Below, one piece after another: positions 1-8,902 of a DNA stretch of 64,000 nt. Where the stretch lies: positions 62,001 to 126,000 of the forward strand of contig JAOQAD010000012.1 in the NCBI GenBank assembly GCA_025963775.1, in the 5' to 3' direction. Position numbers and translations under genes: made by a program. The notes under the pieces were generated by a model, which worked only from the letters and a program-made list of their open reading frames with translations, had not been told where the DNA came from and did no database searches. The stretch is from Bacteroidota bacterium. GTDB lineage: Bacteria; Bacteroidota; Bacteroidia; 2-12-FULL-35-15. Each line of letters opens with the position of its first letter. The first letter of the stretch is position 1.

Positions 1-2
1 AA

Positions 3-254
3 TTCAGGGTACCCGGACTCCGGAACATCGAAATGACATTCCCGTATATGCACGACGGGAGATTCCGGAAGCTGAAGGATGTGCTGAATCATTATTCCAA
101 TGCTGCAAGCCATACTACAACTGCCGATGCTGACATAACCAGGATCGGGAGGCTGAGCGACAAAGAGCGCACAGATATCATTGCCTTCCTGCTGACCCTT
201 ACCGATAAGGAATTCCTGTACGATGCGCGGTTTGCTGATCCGGGGCTGAAGTGA
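3..254 (+). CDS. Di-haem cytochrome c peroxidase, C-terminal fragment (partial at left edge)
   Basis: The reading frame is open from the first complete codon at the window edge, so the gene begins outside; only the last 83 residues are here. They contain PYMHDGRF, the conserved segment of bacterial di-haem cytochrome c peroxidases (CcpA/MauG superfamily) whose methionine is an axial haem ligand in the family. It is followed by the usual LKDVLNHY and a terminal helix with LTDKERTDIIAFL. These are periplasmic enzymes that reduce hydrogen peroxide with electrons from small cytochromes. No haem-binding CxxCH motif falls in the visible part; both would lie upstream. MauG-like or partner-less variants cannot be excluded from this fragment. 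Confidence 0.88.
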   Translation, partial: FRVPGLRNIEMTFPYMHDGRFRKLKDVLNHYSNAASHTTTADADITRIGRLSDKERTDIIAFLLTLTDKEFLYDARFADPGLK

Positions 255-313
255 TCTGTTATTTTTTGTATATTTAATGTGCGCATTGCCACAGAAAATC
301 TCAAAATCATCGT

Positions 314-1045
314 ATGAAAACACATTTAAACAGCATCATCATTGCTATCGCGATCGTAGTAACAGCGGCCACCTTCTCCAATGCATTCAGGAACAGGAAC
401 AAGGCAGCCAATTCCATTTCAGTTACAGGGCTTGGCAGCAAAGACTTTATTTCCGATCTCATTGTGTGGAGCGGCTCTTTTATTAAGAAGAGTGAGAACC
501 TGAAAGATGCCTATGCAGCGCTTGACAAGGACAGGGAAAACATAAAGAACTATCTTTTATCGAAAGGGATCAAAGCTGATAATATTGTGTTCTCGGCTAT
601 CGATATTGATAAGGAATTTGATGACGTTTACGACAATTCCGGGAACAAAACAAAATCGGTGTTCACCGGCTACCGCCTCCGCCAGAGCGTACAGATCGAG
701 TCAGGGGAAGTTGACAAAGTAGAAAATATTTCAAGGCAGGTAAGTGAGCTGATCAATTCAGGGATCGAATTTTATTCTGATAAGCCACAATATTATTATA
801 CAAAGTTGGCGGAACTGAAGATCGAGATGATCGCGGAAGCAACAAAGGATGCCAATACGCGCGCAATGAAGATCGCGGAGAATGCAGGCAGCAATGTAGG
901 ACGGCTGAAAAATGCGGATATGGGGGTTTTCCAGATCGTCGCGCAGAATTCTTCTGAAGGATATTCATGGGGAGGCTCTTTCAATACATCCTCCAAAAGG
1001 AAGACCGCAACTATCACGGTGAAGCTGGAATATGAAACGGAATAA
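314..1045 (+). CDS. SIMPL domain (DUF541) periplasmic protein
   Basis: A protein of 243 residues. An N-terminal hydrophobic segment (residues 8-24, ending near FSNA) looks like a signal peptide or membrane anchor. From about residue 33 (SISVTGLGSKDF) to the end it matches the SIMPL/DUF541 pattern: an opening beta strand, a helical stretch with KDAYAALDKDRENIKNYL, the phrase KGIKADNIVFSAIDID, and a late helix in which ATKDANTRAMKIAENAG is typical. Family members are periplasmic or outer-membrane associated and have been linked to stress resistance, but no enzymatic activity is established. It starts about 60 bases after the peroxidase fragment and could share its transcript. Confidence 0.85.
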   Translation: MKTHLNSIIIAIAIVVTAATFSNAFRNRNKAANSISVTGLGSKDFISDLIVWSGSFIKKSENLKDAYAALDKDRENIKNYLLSKGIKADNIVFSAIDIDKEFDDVYDNSGNKTKSVFTGYRLRQSVQIESGEVDKVENISRQVSELINSGIEFYSDKPQYYYTKLAELKIEMIAEATKDANTRAMKIAENAGSNVGRLKNADMGVFQIVAQNSSEGYSWGGSFNTSSKRKTATITVKLEYETE

Positions 1046-1146
1046 AAAATTATTTACTGTGAAGATGAAAAAACTTCTTCTTTTTTATCAGTGGAGGATC
1101 AAAAACGGAGATTCAAAAAGTTGAATAGCTAATTTAAAATACTTCT

Positions 1147-1560
1147 ATGAAAGCACTTTTTATAATCAGCGTTTTGTTCATTACAATTGCCGGGAACCCG
1201 CTCTTAAACCAGGACATCATTTATCCGAAGGCTACAGAGGTTAAGCTTGGAAATGGAGAAACCTGTGAGGTTATTTCAGAGAAAAGCATGAAGAAGGCTA
1301 AAAAGATCCTTGAACAGTACTGGAAGGAGCAGGTGAAAGATGCTGCATGGGAAAGCTTCAACAGGCAGTATCTCGTTTATCATTCCATTAAAATGGGAAC
1401 TGTGATCTATATCAATGGCGCCTGTCTTGAAAAGCCGGAAGAATTCTACCTGAAGACCTGGGTACTGGGCATGGCCGATCAGAAGTGCTATTTCACAGCC
1501 TTTGTAAACATTGAAACCAAGCAGGTTTCTTTTAAGTTCAACACCTACGATAAAAAATAG
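1147..1560 (+). CDS. Small secreted protein of unknown function
   Basis: A protein of 137 residues whose first 20 residues (MKALFIISVLFITIAGNPLL) form a plausible Sec signal. The mature part has two cysteines (in GETCEVI and GACLEKP) plus one in DQKCYF, and a Lys/Glu-rich central helix. It alternates charged and aromatic residues like a small beta-rich periplasmic domain. I do not recognise a family. The next gene begins 9 bases after its stop, suggesting co-transcription with the DinB-like gene. Codon use resembles the neighbours. Confidence 0.7.
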   Translation: MKALFIISVLFITIAGNPLLNQDIIYPKATEVKLGNGETCEVISEKSMKKAKKILEQYWKEQVKDAAWESFNRQYLVYHSIKMGTVIYINGACLEKPEEFYLKTWVLGMADQKCYFTAFVNIETKQVSFKFNTYDKK

Positions 1561-1569
1561 AATTCAAGA

Positions 1570-2157
1570 ATGGCCACACTAACAGATATAAAAAACCTCA
1601 TCACTGAAATAAGAACATTCTTAAACAAAACGTTTGGAGACATTGACCTGTGGTTTGACAAAGCAGGAGAAGAGCACGATTACAAGCCTGCAGGCGGTGG
1701 CTGGTCGATCAGCCAGGTGCTCGAGCACATCGCGCTGACGAATCATTTTTTGCTGATCCTGGTTGAAAAAGGCACCGGCAAAGCACTCAACAATGTGAAT
1801 AAGCTTGACCTGCAGGAAGAGCTTAAGTCGTATGAGTTTCACCGCGACAAGCTGACCGAGGTGGGACTACACAGATCGTTTGACTGGATCCGGCCGGAAC
1901 ATATGGAGCCAAAAGGCGAAAAAACACCTGCAGAAGTAAGGGAACAGTTGAAAATGCAATTGCGGCAATGCCACAGCTATCTTGATAAATTAAAAGATGG
2001 CGAAGGAGTATTATACAAAACCACGATGTCGGTAAACGGCCTTGGAAAGATCGATGTTTACGAATACATTTATTTCCTTGCCCAGCACGGACAACGGCAC
2101 ATTACACAAATGCTGAAAGCAGAGAATGAATACCTTGAGAATATGTCAAACGCATAA
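1570..2157 (+). CDS. DinB-like four-helix-bundle protein
   Basis: A protein of 195 residues with the DinB/YfiT-like layout: an N-terminal helix, then GGGWSISQVLEHIALTNHF (residues 42-60) carrying the first conserved histidine (H53), and a C-terminal FLAQHGQRHITQM supplying the other two histidines of the usual three-His metal site. Proteins of this superfamily are cytoplasmic and metal-dependent; characterised members are thiol-S-transferases (bacillithiol, mycothiol) or hydrolases, but most are uncharacterised. The gene follows the small secreted protein closely. The exact substrate cannot be read from the sequence. Confidence 0.82.
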   Translation: MATLTDIKNLITEIRTFLNKTFGDIDLWFDKAGEEHDYKPAGGGWSISQVLEHIALTNHFLLILVEKGTGKALNNVNKLDLQEELKSYEFHRDKLTEVGLHRSFDWIRPEHMEPKGEKTPAEVREQLKMQLRQCHSYLDKLKDGEGVLYKTTMSVNGLGKIDVYEYIYFLAQHGQRHITQMLKAENEYLENMSNA

Positions 2158-2162
2158 AAAAA

Positions 2163-2282
2163 TTGCAATATTCAATACCAAAAGTATACTTTGAAAAGAA
2201 GGGATATCGTACAAGGTATAAAGTGGTAAGGGCAGGAGATCAGAATGTGATCAGGCTGCGAAAAAAATGGTTCGACGGCTAA
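2163..2282 (+). CDS. Possible 39-residue basic peptide (TTG start)
   Basis: Directly after the DinB-like gene an open frame starts at TTG (2163) and ends at TAA (2280-2282). It encodes a compact, strongly basic peptide ending RLRKKWFDG, preceded by YFEKKGYRTRYKVVR. The composition looks protein-like (alternating aromatic and basic residues, no low complexity) and unlike the surrounding non-coding DNA. There is no ATG, and I do not know a family. It could be a small gene, the remnant of a larger one, or chance. Confidence 0.3.
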   Translation: MQYSIPKVYFEKKGYRTRYKVVRAGDQNVIRLRKKWFDG

Positions 2283-2288
2283 TGGCTT

Positions 2289-3020
2289 CTACTTCCGCTC
2301 TTCGCCGCTCTGCCACGTTTCGGTGGAAATAAGCTTCCCGCTTTCATCGTAGTTCTTCCAGATGCCATCTTTTTGATAATCGATCATGGCGGCATTGTAT
2401 TTCATGGTGCCTTCTGATTTCAGCGTCCCATTCTCGTAATATTCTTTTTTGGAATAGATCTTTTTCTTAGGATCGATGAGCTCAAAGATCTCCTGCGGCT
2501 TTCCGTCCTGCGCATACGATTTCCGCTGCACCAGGTATTCCATGCTTTTTGAATTTTCCTCGGTGTATTCGATCTGTCCGTTCGGGTAATAATCCGTTTC
2601 CATCAGCGTTCCGCCATCATAATAAGTAATGTCTGCCTTCAGCTTTCCATCCGGGTAAAAGATCTGCTGGTTGGATTTTTTAAAATCGATCACTTTGAAA
2701 GCACGCTCCACGTTTCCGTTCTGAAAAAAATTCTTGTAGATCTTCAAATGTCCGTCCTCGTAAAAGCCTTTATGCAGCACCGCACCGTTTTCATAAATAT
2801 CCTGGATCCATCCCTGGGCCGCATATCCGCGCTTGTCATTCCGCACCGAATCGCCCCCGATGGCAAAATTCAGTTTTTCATACATAGTGATGCCGTAATC
2901 CGGATCGATGACCTTTTCTGCCTTGTATTTGGTTGGCTCGGGCACCTGTCCGAAAAACTGGGCATTCGCAAAATGACTGCCCGTAACAAGAAAAATAAAT
3001 ATGCTTACAATATGTTTCAT
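2289..3020 (-). CDS. Secreted MORN-repeat protein (YwqK-type)
   Basis: A protein of 243 residues with a signal peptide (residues 1-20, ending FANA). The body is a run of about six MORN-like/YwqK repeats with the recurring pattern Y.NG.....Y, for example YYENGTLKSEG, FFQNGNVERA, YYPNGQIEYTE and YPDGKLKADI. Proteins of this type are common in Bacteroidota and are often labelled 'toxin-antitoxin system YwqK family antitoxin' without good evidence. The signal peptide argues for a periplasmic or surface role. It stands alone on the minus strand, and no toxin-like partner gene adjoins it. Confidence 0.8.
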   Translation of the reverse strand: MKHIVSIFIFLVTGSHFANAQFFGQVPEPTKYKAEKVIDPDYGITMYEKLNFAIGGDSVRNDKRGYAAQGWIQDIYENGAVLHKGFYEDGHLKIYKNFFQNGNVERAFKVIDFKKSNQQIFYPDGKLKADITYYDGGTLMETDYYPNGQIEYTEENSKSMEYLVQRKSYAQDGKPQEIFELIDPKKKIYSKKEYYENGTLKSEGTMKYNAAMIDYQKDGIWKNYDESGKLISTETWQSGEERK

Positions 3021-3209
3021 TAAGGGAATTTATCTTGTCCTAATTTGATGTGAATATATGAACAGTCTGCCTTTTACACAAGGTTTTGCCTAAAAAAGGT
3101 GTTTTTTTATCCGGGCATTTAATAAAAGGAATAAGCCCTTCAACTGTACAAAATTTCCGGTATTGCGGCGATCGGTGGCTGCTGTTCCCGCTCCATCCCT
3201 CTTCCCGGT

Positions 3210-3824
3210 TCAGTTAAAGATCCAGAGTAATACAGGCTTTTGTGATGCCTTTAATTTCTCGTCCAGCACAGTCATGAATGCATTGGATACTGCGGGACAT
3301 CCCCATCCTTCCGGTACACCTGAAGGATAAACTTCGTAAGCCGGAACATCTTCCCAGGAATGCAGCACGATCTCCCGCTTTACAGCATTGCTGTTTGTAG
3401 CTTCCAAACCGATCAGCAGGTAATTCACCTTTATTCCCCAGGCGCTGGTGCCGCGTTTGCTCACCTTGTATTTGCCGAGTGAAGAGCAATGACTGTCGGG
3501 CACGTTGCTGAACTCAGGCTTTTCTTTTGTGCTGGTGCCGCTCCATGGATTTTGTCCACAGCCGTGGCTGCACATACCTTTCAGCAGCACCGAATCACTT
3601 TTGAAATTCCAGAGGTATGCGCGCTTCTTGCCGGAATGGATCTTCATATCAATAAGCACGCAGAAATCAGTATTGTAGTTGTTCTTTTTACAGAAGGCGA
3701 GCGCCTCTGCAGCCTTGTTCTTCATGCGCGCTGCCTGGTCGGCGCTTTCATCAGCTTTTGCGGGAGCAAACAGGCCGGAAGTACAAAGGCAAAACAGGAA
3801 AAGAAGGAGGATGTATTTTTTCAT
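3210..3824 (-). CDS. Murein L,D-transpeptidase catalytic-domain protein (YkuD-like)
   Basis: A protein of 204 residues with a signal peptide (residues 1-24, ending FAPAKA). The body matches the second L,D-transpeptidase family (LD-TPase_2): SHGCGQNPWSGTS, GKYKVSKRGTSAWGIK, a histidine in IVLHSWEDVP, and the catalytic segment PEGWGCPAVS with the probable nucleophile C176. Such periplasmic enzymes form 3-3 cross-links or attach proteins to peptidoglycan and are insensitive to most beta-lactams. Its start overlaps the stop of the lipocalin-like gene by 4 bases, so it is translationally coupled as the last gene of the trxB operon. Confidence 0.85.
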   Translation of the reverse strand: MKKYILLLFLFCLCTSGLFAPAKADESADQAARMKNKAAEALAFCKKNNYNTDFCVLIDMKIHSGKKRAYLWNFKSDSVLLKGMCSHGCGQNPWSGTSTKEKPEFSNVPDSHCSSLGKYKVSKRGTSAWGIKVNYLLIGLEATNSNAVKREIVLHSWEDVPAYEVYPSGVPEGWGCPAVSNAFMTVLDEKLKASQKPVLLWIFN

Positions 3825-4279
3825 TTGAGGATCACGATGCGTTGAACGTAATTTTTCAATAACTCATCCTGCAGCATTTTATTTTTGATCTCTTCAATTA
3901 ATCTGGGATCCGGATTTTTGTCGCGGCAGATAATATCAACACCTTCCGGCGTGAACAGCGTCTTTGAGAACCAGATCACCGCCCATTGCCCTTTTTCATC
4001 CATCAGCTTCACTTTCCATTTGCTCTTCGCGATGAACAGCAGGCCCTTTCCTCTCCAGGTGAATGCACTCTCATCTTTTGCATCCCGGTGATCATATCCT
4101 TTGATCACTTTCGTTTTTCCTTTTTGCAGGTAGCGCACTTCATCATACAGCTCGCCTTTTTTCTCAGTAAGCGTATAGTTGAATGTGGGCGACAGCTTAT
4201 CACCTTTCAGCCACATCGGGAAATTGCTGCCGATGATGAACCAGGTGCCGATCAGCTGATGTAAAAGGAAACCGGCCAT
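3821..4279 (-). CDS. Lipocalin-like protein
   Basis: A protein of 152 residues without a clear signal peptide. It shows the lipocalin-like N-terminal strand LIGTWFIIGSNFPMWL, a central FNYTLTEKKGELYDEVRYL, and GQWAVIWFSKTLFTPEG near residue 112, a pattern of eight-stranded calycin barrels found in Bacteroidota and fungi. Small-molecule binding is the family expectation; no ligand can be deduced. Its ATG shares one base with the stop of trxB (TAATG), and its stop overlaps the L,D-transpeptidase start, so the three genes form one operon. Confidence 0.65.
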   Translation of the reverse strand: MAGFLLHQLIGTWFIIGSNFPMWLKGDKLSPTFNYTLTEKKGELYDEVRYLQKGKTKVIKGYDHRDAKDESAFTWRGKGLLFIAKSKWKVKLMDEKGQWAVIWFSKTLFTPEGVDIICRDKNPDPRLIEEIKNKMLQDELLKNYVQRIVILK

Positions 4280-5229
4280 TAATGTACGCCGCTTGCAGCA
4301 AGGTAACGTTCCGCATCCAGTGCGCCCATACAGCCGCTGCCGGCAGCAGTCACCGCCTGGCGATAGGTTTTATCTGCACAGTCGCCCACTGCAAATACGC
4401 CGGGAATATTTGTTTTGCTGGACGCACCAATCACATCGATGTAGCCAAGCTCATCCATGTTCAGCTGCCCTTTGAAAATATCCGTGTTCGGCTTGTGCCC
4501 GATGGCTACGAAAAAGCCTGTTACATCCAGCGTGCGGAGCTGACCGGTTTTGATATTCTTTACCACAACGCCTTCAACTGCATTTGCGCCAAGGATGTCT
4601 TCGGTTTCGCTGTCCCACAATATTTCAATGTTCGCTGTATTTTTCACGCGGTGCTGCATCGCTTTGCTTGCGCGCATTTCACTCCTGCGTACGATCATGT
4701 ACACTTTTTTGCACAGTTTTGAAAGATAGGTCGCTTCCTCAGCAGCGGTATCCCCGGCACCAACGATCACCACATCCTGCCCGCGGTAGAAGAATCCATC
4801 GCATACGGCACATGCAGAAACACCGCCGGCATTCATCCTTAAGCGTGTTTCATTCGGCAGGCCCAGCCATTTTGCCGATGCGCCTGTGGATATGATCACG
4901 GTATCCGCTGTCATTTCAATTGTTTCATCGATCCAGATCCTTTTCGGACTGGCATTCAGGTCTGCTTTTGTTGCCATCCCGAAACGCACCTGCGTGCCGA
5001 ATCGCTCTGCCTGTGCCTTCAGGTCTTCCATCAGCTCAGGGCCGGTGATCCCTTTCGGGTAGCCCGGAAAATTATCCACTTCGGTAGTTTCGGTCAATTG
5101 TCCGCCCGGTACCATCCCGGTATACAAAACCGGCTTAAGGTCAGCACGTGCAGCGTAGATCGCTGCGGTATATCCTGCCGGCCCGCTGCCGATGATAAGG
5201 CATGTCACATGTTCAACTTTTTCGCTCAT
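4279..5229 (-). CDS. trxB: Thioredoxin-disulfide reductase
   Basis: A protein of 316 residues, the normal length for bacterial TrxB. It has the FAD-binding GSGPAG (residues 14-19), the NADPH-binding GAGDTA (157-162), the redox pair C140-A-V-C143 before DGFFY, and the C-terminal FAD motif GVFAVGDCADKTYRQ. The enzyme passes electrons from NADPH via FAD and the CxxC pair to thioredoxin in the cytoplasm. It is the first gene of an operon with the lipocalin-like and L,D-transpeptidase genes, and a TAATTTTG box lies about 30 bases upstream. Confidence 0.97.
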   Translation of the reverse strand: MSEKVEHVTCLIIGSGPAGYTAAIYAARADLKPVLYTGMVPGGQLTETTEVDNFPGYPKGITGPELMEDLKAQAERFGTQVRFGMATKADLNASPKRIWIDETIEMTADTVIISTGASAKWLGLPNETRLRMNAGGVSACAVCDGFFYRGQDVVIVGAGDTAAEEATYLSKLCKKVYMIVRRSEMRASKAMQHRVKNTANIEILWDSETEDILGANAVEGVVVKNIKTGQLRTLDVTGFFVAIGHKPNTDIFKGQLNMDELGYIDVIGASSKTNIPGVFAVGDCADKTYRQAVTAAGSGCMGALDAERYLAASGVH

Positions 5230-5259
5230 AAAAAATCTGTCTTTTTAAAATTGTTTGTT

Positions 5260-5267
5260 CAAAATTA
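5260..5267 (-). promoter_or_regulatory. Bacteroidota -7 box upstream of trxB
   Basis: On the minus strand this reads TAATTTTG, a full match to the TAnnTTTG -7 consensus of Bacteroidota primary sigma factor promoters, about 30 bases before the trxB start. Confidence 0.55.
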
Positions 5268-5358
5268 ACATTAAATCCCTTGAGGCCTTTTTGATTTTAT
5301 CCACAGCTATTCAACAAGATCCTTTATTCCGCCACGCTGCATCCAGGATGACAAATCA

Positions 5359-6231
5359 TTAATGTGCATAGATCGTATCGTACGTAACACCGTATCCTGC
5401 CCACACGCCAAGGCCTCCGCCTTTTATATTGGTAAGGATGGTTACCGGTGATGCAAAAGGATTTCCATTGTTCCCGAGCGCCGATTCGAACGTAGTGAAA
5501 AAGTCTTTCGACTCACGGTCGATGGTGCAGAACTTCACGTAAATGGTATCCGTGATCAGGTAATAGCCGGATATGCGGTCAGCCTCCGGATCATTTTGCG
5601 GTGGCGGATTGGTGGGATCATCGCCTCTTGAATAGGCAAAGTCAAATCCTTTTCCGTCAATAAATTTATCATCGAATGTGGCTCCGTAAGGTGCAATGAA
5701 ACGCCTGTCGCCCGGGCGCTTCGCAAACCAGCGGTAATTATGCCCAAGCCCTGCAGGCTCCGACAAATGTGCCCAGGCATAGCCAAGGCTGTCTTCCGGC
5801 GGCTGCGGCTTCCACCATGTGGAGTCAAGCGCGATCGGTGAAGGAATGGTAGTTACTGCCGTGTAGGTATTTCCCTGCGCGATCACGGTAAGGTAATAGG
5901 TTCCGCCCGGTACGCCAATGATCGAATGGCCCATGTATGCAACTCCGAGTGAAGAAGCGCTGTCGATACCAAGGCTGAGTGTGTCAGTTGTGATCCCGTT
6001 CGACACATACACGCTTGCATCCGTGATGTAAAAATCAGAAAGGCTGGTGCCGCTTAGTGAAGAGAACAGGGGAATGTTCTTTGTCAGCAATACTTCCGCA
6101 TACTTCCCGTTCTCGATGGTTCCTTCGATCACCACTTTATTGCTGGAGCCCGGCAGCGTAACGTTGAGGTCTTCCTCGCAGGAAGTCATCAGGAGTAAAG
6201 AGCCAAGCGCTATAAAAAATAGTTGTTTCAT
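5359..6231 (-). CDS. DUF4249 outer-membrane lipoprotein
   Basis: A protein of 290 residues with a lipoprotein signal: hydrophobic residues 3-16, then TSCEED with lipid-accepting C18. The body has DUF4249 features, including VVIEGTIENGKYAEVLLTKN near the start, a carbohydrate-binding-like beta sandwich and YRWFAKRPGDRRF centrally. Family members are encoded next to TonB-dependent receptors, as here, where the gene starts 21 bases after the receptor's stop. By analogy with SusD-type partners it may sit on the receptor as an accessory lipoprotein, but that is inference and no substrate is known. Confidence 0.85.
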   Translation of the reverse strand: MKQLFFIALGSLLLMTSCEEDLNVTLPGSSNKVVIEGTIENGKYAEVLLTKNIPLFSSLSGTSLSDFYITDASVYVSNGITTDTLSLGIDSASSLGVAYMGHSIIGVPGGTYYLTVIAQGNTYTAVTTIPSPIALDSTWWKPQPPEDSLGYAWAHLSEPAGLGHNYRWFAKRPGDRRFIAPYGATFDDKFIDGKGFDFAYSRGDDPTNPPPQNDPEADRISGYYLITDTIYVKFCTIDRESKDFFTTFESALGNNGNPFASPVTILTNIKGGGLGVWAGYGVTYDTIYAH

Positions 6232-6252
6232 CTGTTGATTGATCTTGTGTTT

Positions 6253-8727
6253 TTAAAATTTAAAGTTCCAGGTGACCGATGGAAGGATCGGGAACAGGTA
6301 TACCTGCTTCGCTTTTATTTTCAGGTCGCCGGTAGTGACGCTGCCTTCGTTCGCAAAATAAATGATGTACGGGTTATGCCTGTTATAGACGTTGAAAATG
6401 CTGAGGTTCCAGCTCGACTCGTAATGCTTCAGCCATTTTTTCGGCACTTCGATGGACGTGGTATCTTTTCCCTCACGCTGGTATTTCGCCACCAGGCGCT
6501 GCTTCTTCCGCTCAAGGTGCTTTGTTCGGTCGGGATTGTAGGTAACCGACAGATCGAGGCGGTGATAAGGCGGCATACGGTAAGCATTGCGTTCGCTGTA
6601 ATCATAGGTGATGTTTCCGTCGATCACGTAATAGGAAGTCGGGATGGTGATCGCGTTGCCTGTTCCGTACACCCAGATCGCAGCAAAGTTAAATTGCTTG
6701 TTGAGGTCGTAACACAGCACCAGCGAAGCATCGTGGCGCCTGTCGTATTTCGCATAGAATTCCTTGCCGAGGTTGAGGTCGGGGAACAAACGCTTTGTAT
6801 AGGACAATGTATAGCCGATCCAACCGTTGAACTTGCCCACGCGCTTTTTCAGGAAGAACTCAATCCCGTATGCTTTGCCGGTTCCGAACACAAAGCTGTT
6901 ATCCGAATTGTCGTTAACGCTTGCTCCCGGCAATGATCCATCCTTGTATTCGATCTGGTTCTTCAGGTCTTTGTAATACACTTCAACAGAAGTCTCATAC
7001 GAGTTGTCTTTGAAATTCCTGAAATAACCAAGCGCATACTGTGAGCCTTTCTGCGGCTTCACCAGCTCCGAGCAGGGAACCCACACATCTGTCGGCAAGG
7101 TAACTGCAGATAATGATGCAAGATGGATGTACTGCAGGTTATAGGTGTAGGATGCTTTTACGGATGATTTCGAGTTGAGCGTATAACGTGCGTTGAAGCG
7201 GGGCTCGAGTCCGCCATACTCCTGGATCTTCTCATTGGAGTTATAATGGATGATCCCGGAATTCTGGCCGGTCATCGGATCCTTCACATAGCGGTCGAAA
7301 GGGCCAACCTTCATGAAATAGGAATAACGCAGGCCTGCATGGATACGGAATTTTTCTGTTACATCAAAATCATCGGAAACATAAACAGCAGCTTCATGCG
7401 CACGCTCTTTTTTCACCGGGCCGAAATCAAATTCCGTTTCTCCCTGCTTCGCGGAAACGCTGGTTGGCGTGAACGTGTGGAACACATAGTTCACACCGAA
7501 TTTCACTTCATGGCGCACGGATGGGAAATAACCGAAATCCACTTTTGCGTTCCAGTCGCGGATGCCCGAAAAGAGCTTGAACTCAAAGCCGCTTTGCTCG
7601 GCGCCGAATGAAAATTTGTAATCGCTGAAAATGCCGGATACGTTCATGAATAATTTGTCGTTGAACAGGTGGTTCCAGCGAAGCACGCCGGTGGAATTTC
7701 CCCAGGAGATCCCCAGCTTGAAGCCGGCACCTTTATCCTGGAAGCTCATAATGTCGCGGCCGAAATAACCGCTGGCAAAGATCCTGTCCTTGTCCGACAA
7801 GCGGTAATTCACTTTTGCATTGAGGTCATAAAAATATACGCCTGAGTTTTTGAGCGATGAGCCCGGTTTGGCGAAAGGCCTTGCCAATACATCGATGTAG
7901 GTCCTTCTTCCTGAAACAATAAAAGATGCTTTATCCTTTACGATCGGTCCCTGCAGCGTTAAACGGGAGGATACGATCCCGATGCCGCCTTCTGCATGAT
8001 ACTCCTTATTGTTACCATCCTTCATGGAAATGTCGAGCACGGAAGCAAGCCTGCCGCCGTACTGTGCAGGCATTCCGCCTTTGATCAGGTTAATGCTTTT
8101 CACGGCATCGCCATTGAATACAGAGAAAAATCCGAGCAGGTGGGAAGCATTGTAAACTACTGCTTCATCAAGCAGGATAAGGTTCTGGTCCGGGCCGCCG
8201 CCGCGAACGTAAAAACCTGTATTTCCATCCCCGCTCGATTTGATGCCTGGAAGTAATTGTATCGTTTTGAGCACATCCACCTCGCCTAAAAATGCAGGGA
8301 TCTTCTTGATCTCTTCCATGTCGAGCTTCACAGCGCCCATATTGCTGCTGGAAACATTCTTGTCGCTTCTTTCCGCGGTAACCTCCACTTCCTTTGCATT
8401 GATAGCAACCGGCTTGAGCTCTACATTGATGCGCAGGTCCTTATCGAGGACGATCTCCTTTACAAAATCCTGGTAACCTACATAGGATACGACAAGATGA
8501 TACGTGCCCTTTTCCACCGTGATCGAGTAAAAGCCATATTGATTGGTATTGCCGCCTTTCAGCAGCTCCTTCACATATACATTGGCACCGATGCTGTATT
8601 CGCCGTTGGAGGCATCCTTAACATAACCGCTGATGGTGAATTTTTGTTTTTCCTGTGCAAATCCTGCAGATGAAAAAAACAGCGCAAAGAAAAGAGGGAT
8701 GATAAATTTTGAAAATGTTGGACTCAT
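6253..8727 (-). CDS. TonB-dependent outer-membrane receptor with CarboxypepD_reg-like domain
   Basis: A protein of 824 residues. It has a signal peptide (to about residue 24, GFAQ), then a carboxypeptidase-regulatory-like beta sandwich (ISGYVKDASNGEYSIGANV to YVGYQDFV), a plug domain (about 125-235, with GFYVRGGGPDQNLILLDEA and MPAQYGGRLASVLDI), and a 22-strand barrel ending in the aromatic VTWNFKF. It imports a ligand across the outer membrane using TonB/ExbBD energy. The ligand is not evident. The downstream DUF4249 lipoprotein forms an operon with it, and a TAAATTTG promoter box lies about 40 bases upstream. The conventional TonB box is not obvious, as is usual for this subgroup. Confidence 0.93.
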   Translation of the reverse strand: MSPTFSKFIIPLFFALFFSSAGFAQEKQKFTISGYVKDASNGEYSIGANVYVKELLKGGNTNQYGFYSITVEKGTYHLVVSYVGYQDFVKEIVLDKDLRINVELKPVAINAKEVEVTAERSDKNVSSSNMGAVKLDMEEIKKIPAFLGEVDVLKTIQLLPGIKSSGDGNTGFYVRGGGPDQNLILLDEAVVYNASHLLGFFSVFNGDAVKSINLIKGGMPAQYGGRLASVLDISMKDGNNKEYHAEGGIGIVSSRLTLQGPIVKDKASFIVSGRRTYIDVLARPFAKPGSSLKNSGVYFYDLNAKVNYRLSDKDRIFASGYFGRDIMSFQDKGAGFKLGISWGNSTGVLRWNHLFNDKLFMNVSGIFSDYKFSFGAEQSGFEFKLFSGIRDWNAKVDFGYFPSVRHEVKFGVNYVFHTFTPTSVSAKQGETEFDFGPVKKERAHEAAVYVSDDFDVTEKFRIHAGLRYSYFMKVGPFDRYVKDPMTGQNSGIIHYNSNEKIQEYGGLEPRFNARYTLNSKSSVKASYTYNLQYIHLASLSAVTLPTDVWVPCSELVKPQKGSQYALGYFRNFKDNSYETSVEVYYKDLKNQIEYKDGSLPGASVNDNSDNSFVFGTGKAYGIEFFLKKRVGKFNGWIGYTLSYTKRLFPDLNLGKEFYAKYDRRHDASLVLCYDLNKQFNFAAIWVYGTGNAITIPTSYYVIDGNITYDYSERNAYRMPPYHRLDLSVTYNPDRTKHLERKKQRLVAKYQREGKDTTSIEVPKKWLKHYESSWNLSIFNVYNRHNPYIIYFANEGSVTTGDLKIKAKQVYLFPILPSVTWNFKF

Positions 8728-8766
8728 AGAAGGAAAGAATTAAAAAAGGGCCTTTATACCGGGATG

Positions 8767-8774
8767 CAAATTTA
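8767..8774 (-). promoter_or_regulatory. Bacteroidota -7 box for the TonB receptor / DUF4249 operon
   Basis: Minus-strand TAAATTTG, a perfect TAnnTTTG match, about 40 bases upstream of the receptor start and in a gap with no other gene on that strand. Confidence 0.6.
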
Positions 8775-8902
8775 GTCTATATTGAAACAAGTCCCGAAAG
8801 ATATTGTTCCCACCCGAAAATGGCGGGGGCATAAAAGTACGGAAACGTTTTTTCATTAAAAAGTTTCCAAGGGCTTATTTTTATTTATTTTCCATTATCA
8901 TT

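Noticed and set aside
1062-1125. Short frame beginning MKKLLLF after the SIMPL gene
   Set aside because: Only about 19 residues, with no conserved feature or spacing to support translation.
2289-3020. Toxin-antitoxin assignment for the MORN/YwqK protein
   Set aside because: The protein has a signal peptide and no toxin-like partner beside it, so the common 'YwqK antitoxin' label is not supported.
6223-6936. 237-residue plus-strand frame opposite the TonB receptor
   Set aside because: It is the reverse-strand shadow of a clear receptor gene, and its composition has no recognisable domain.
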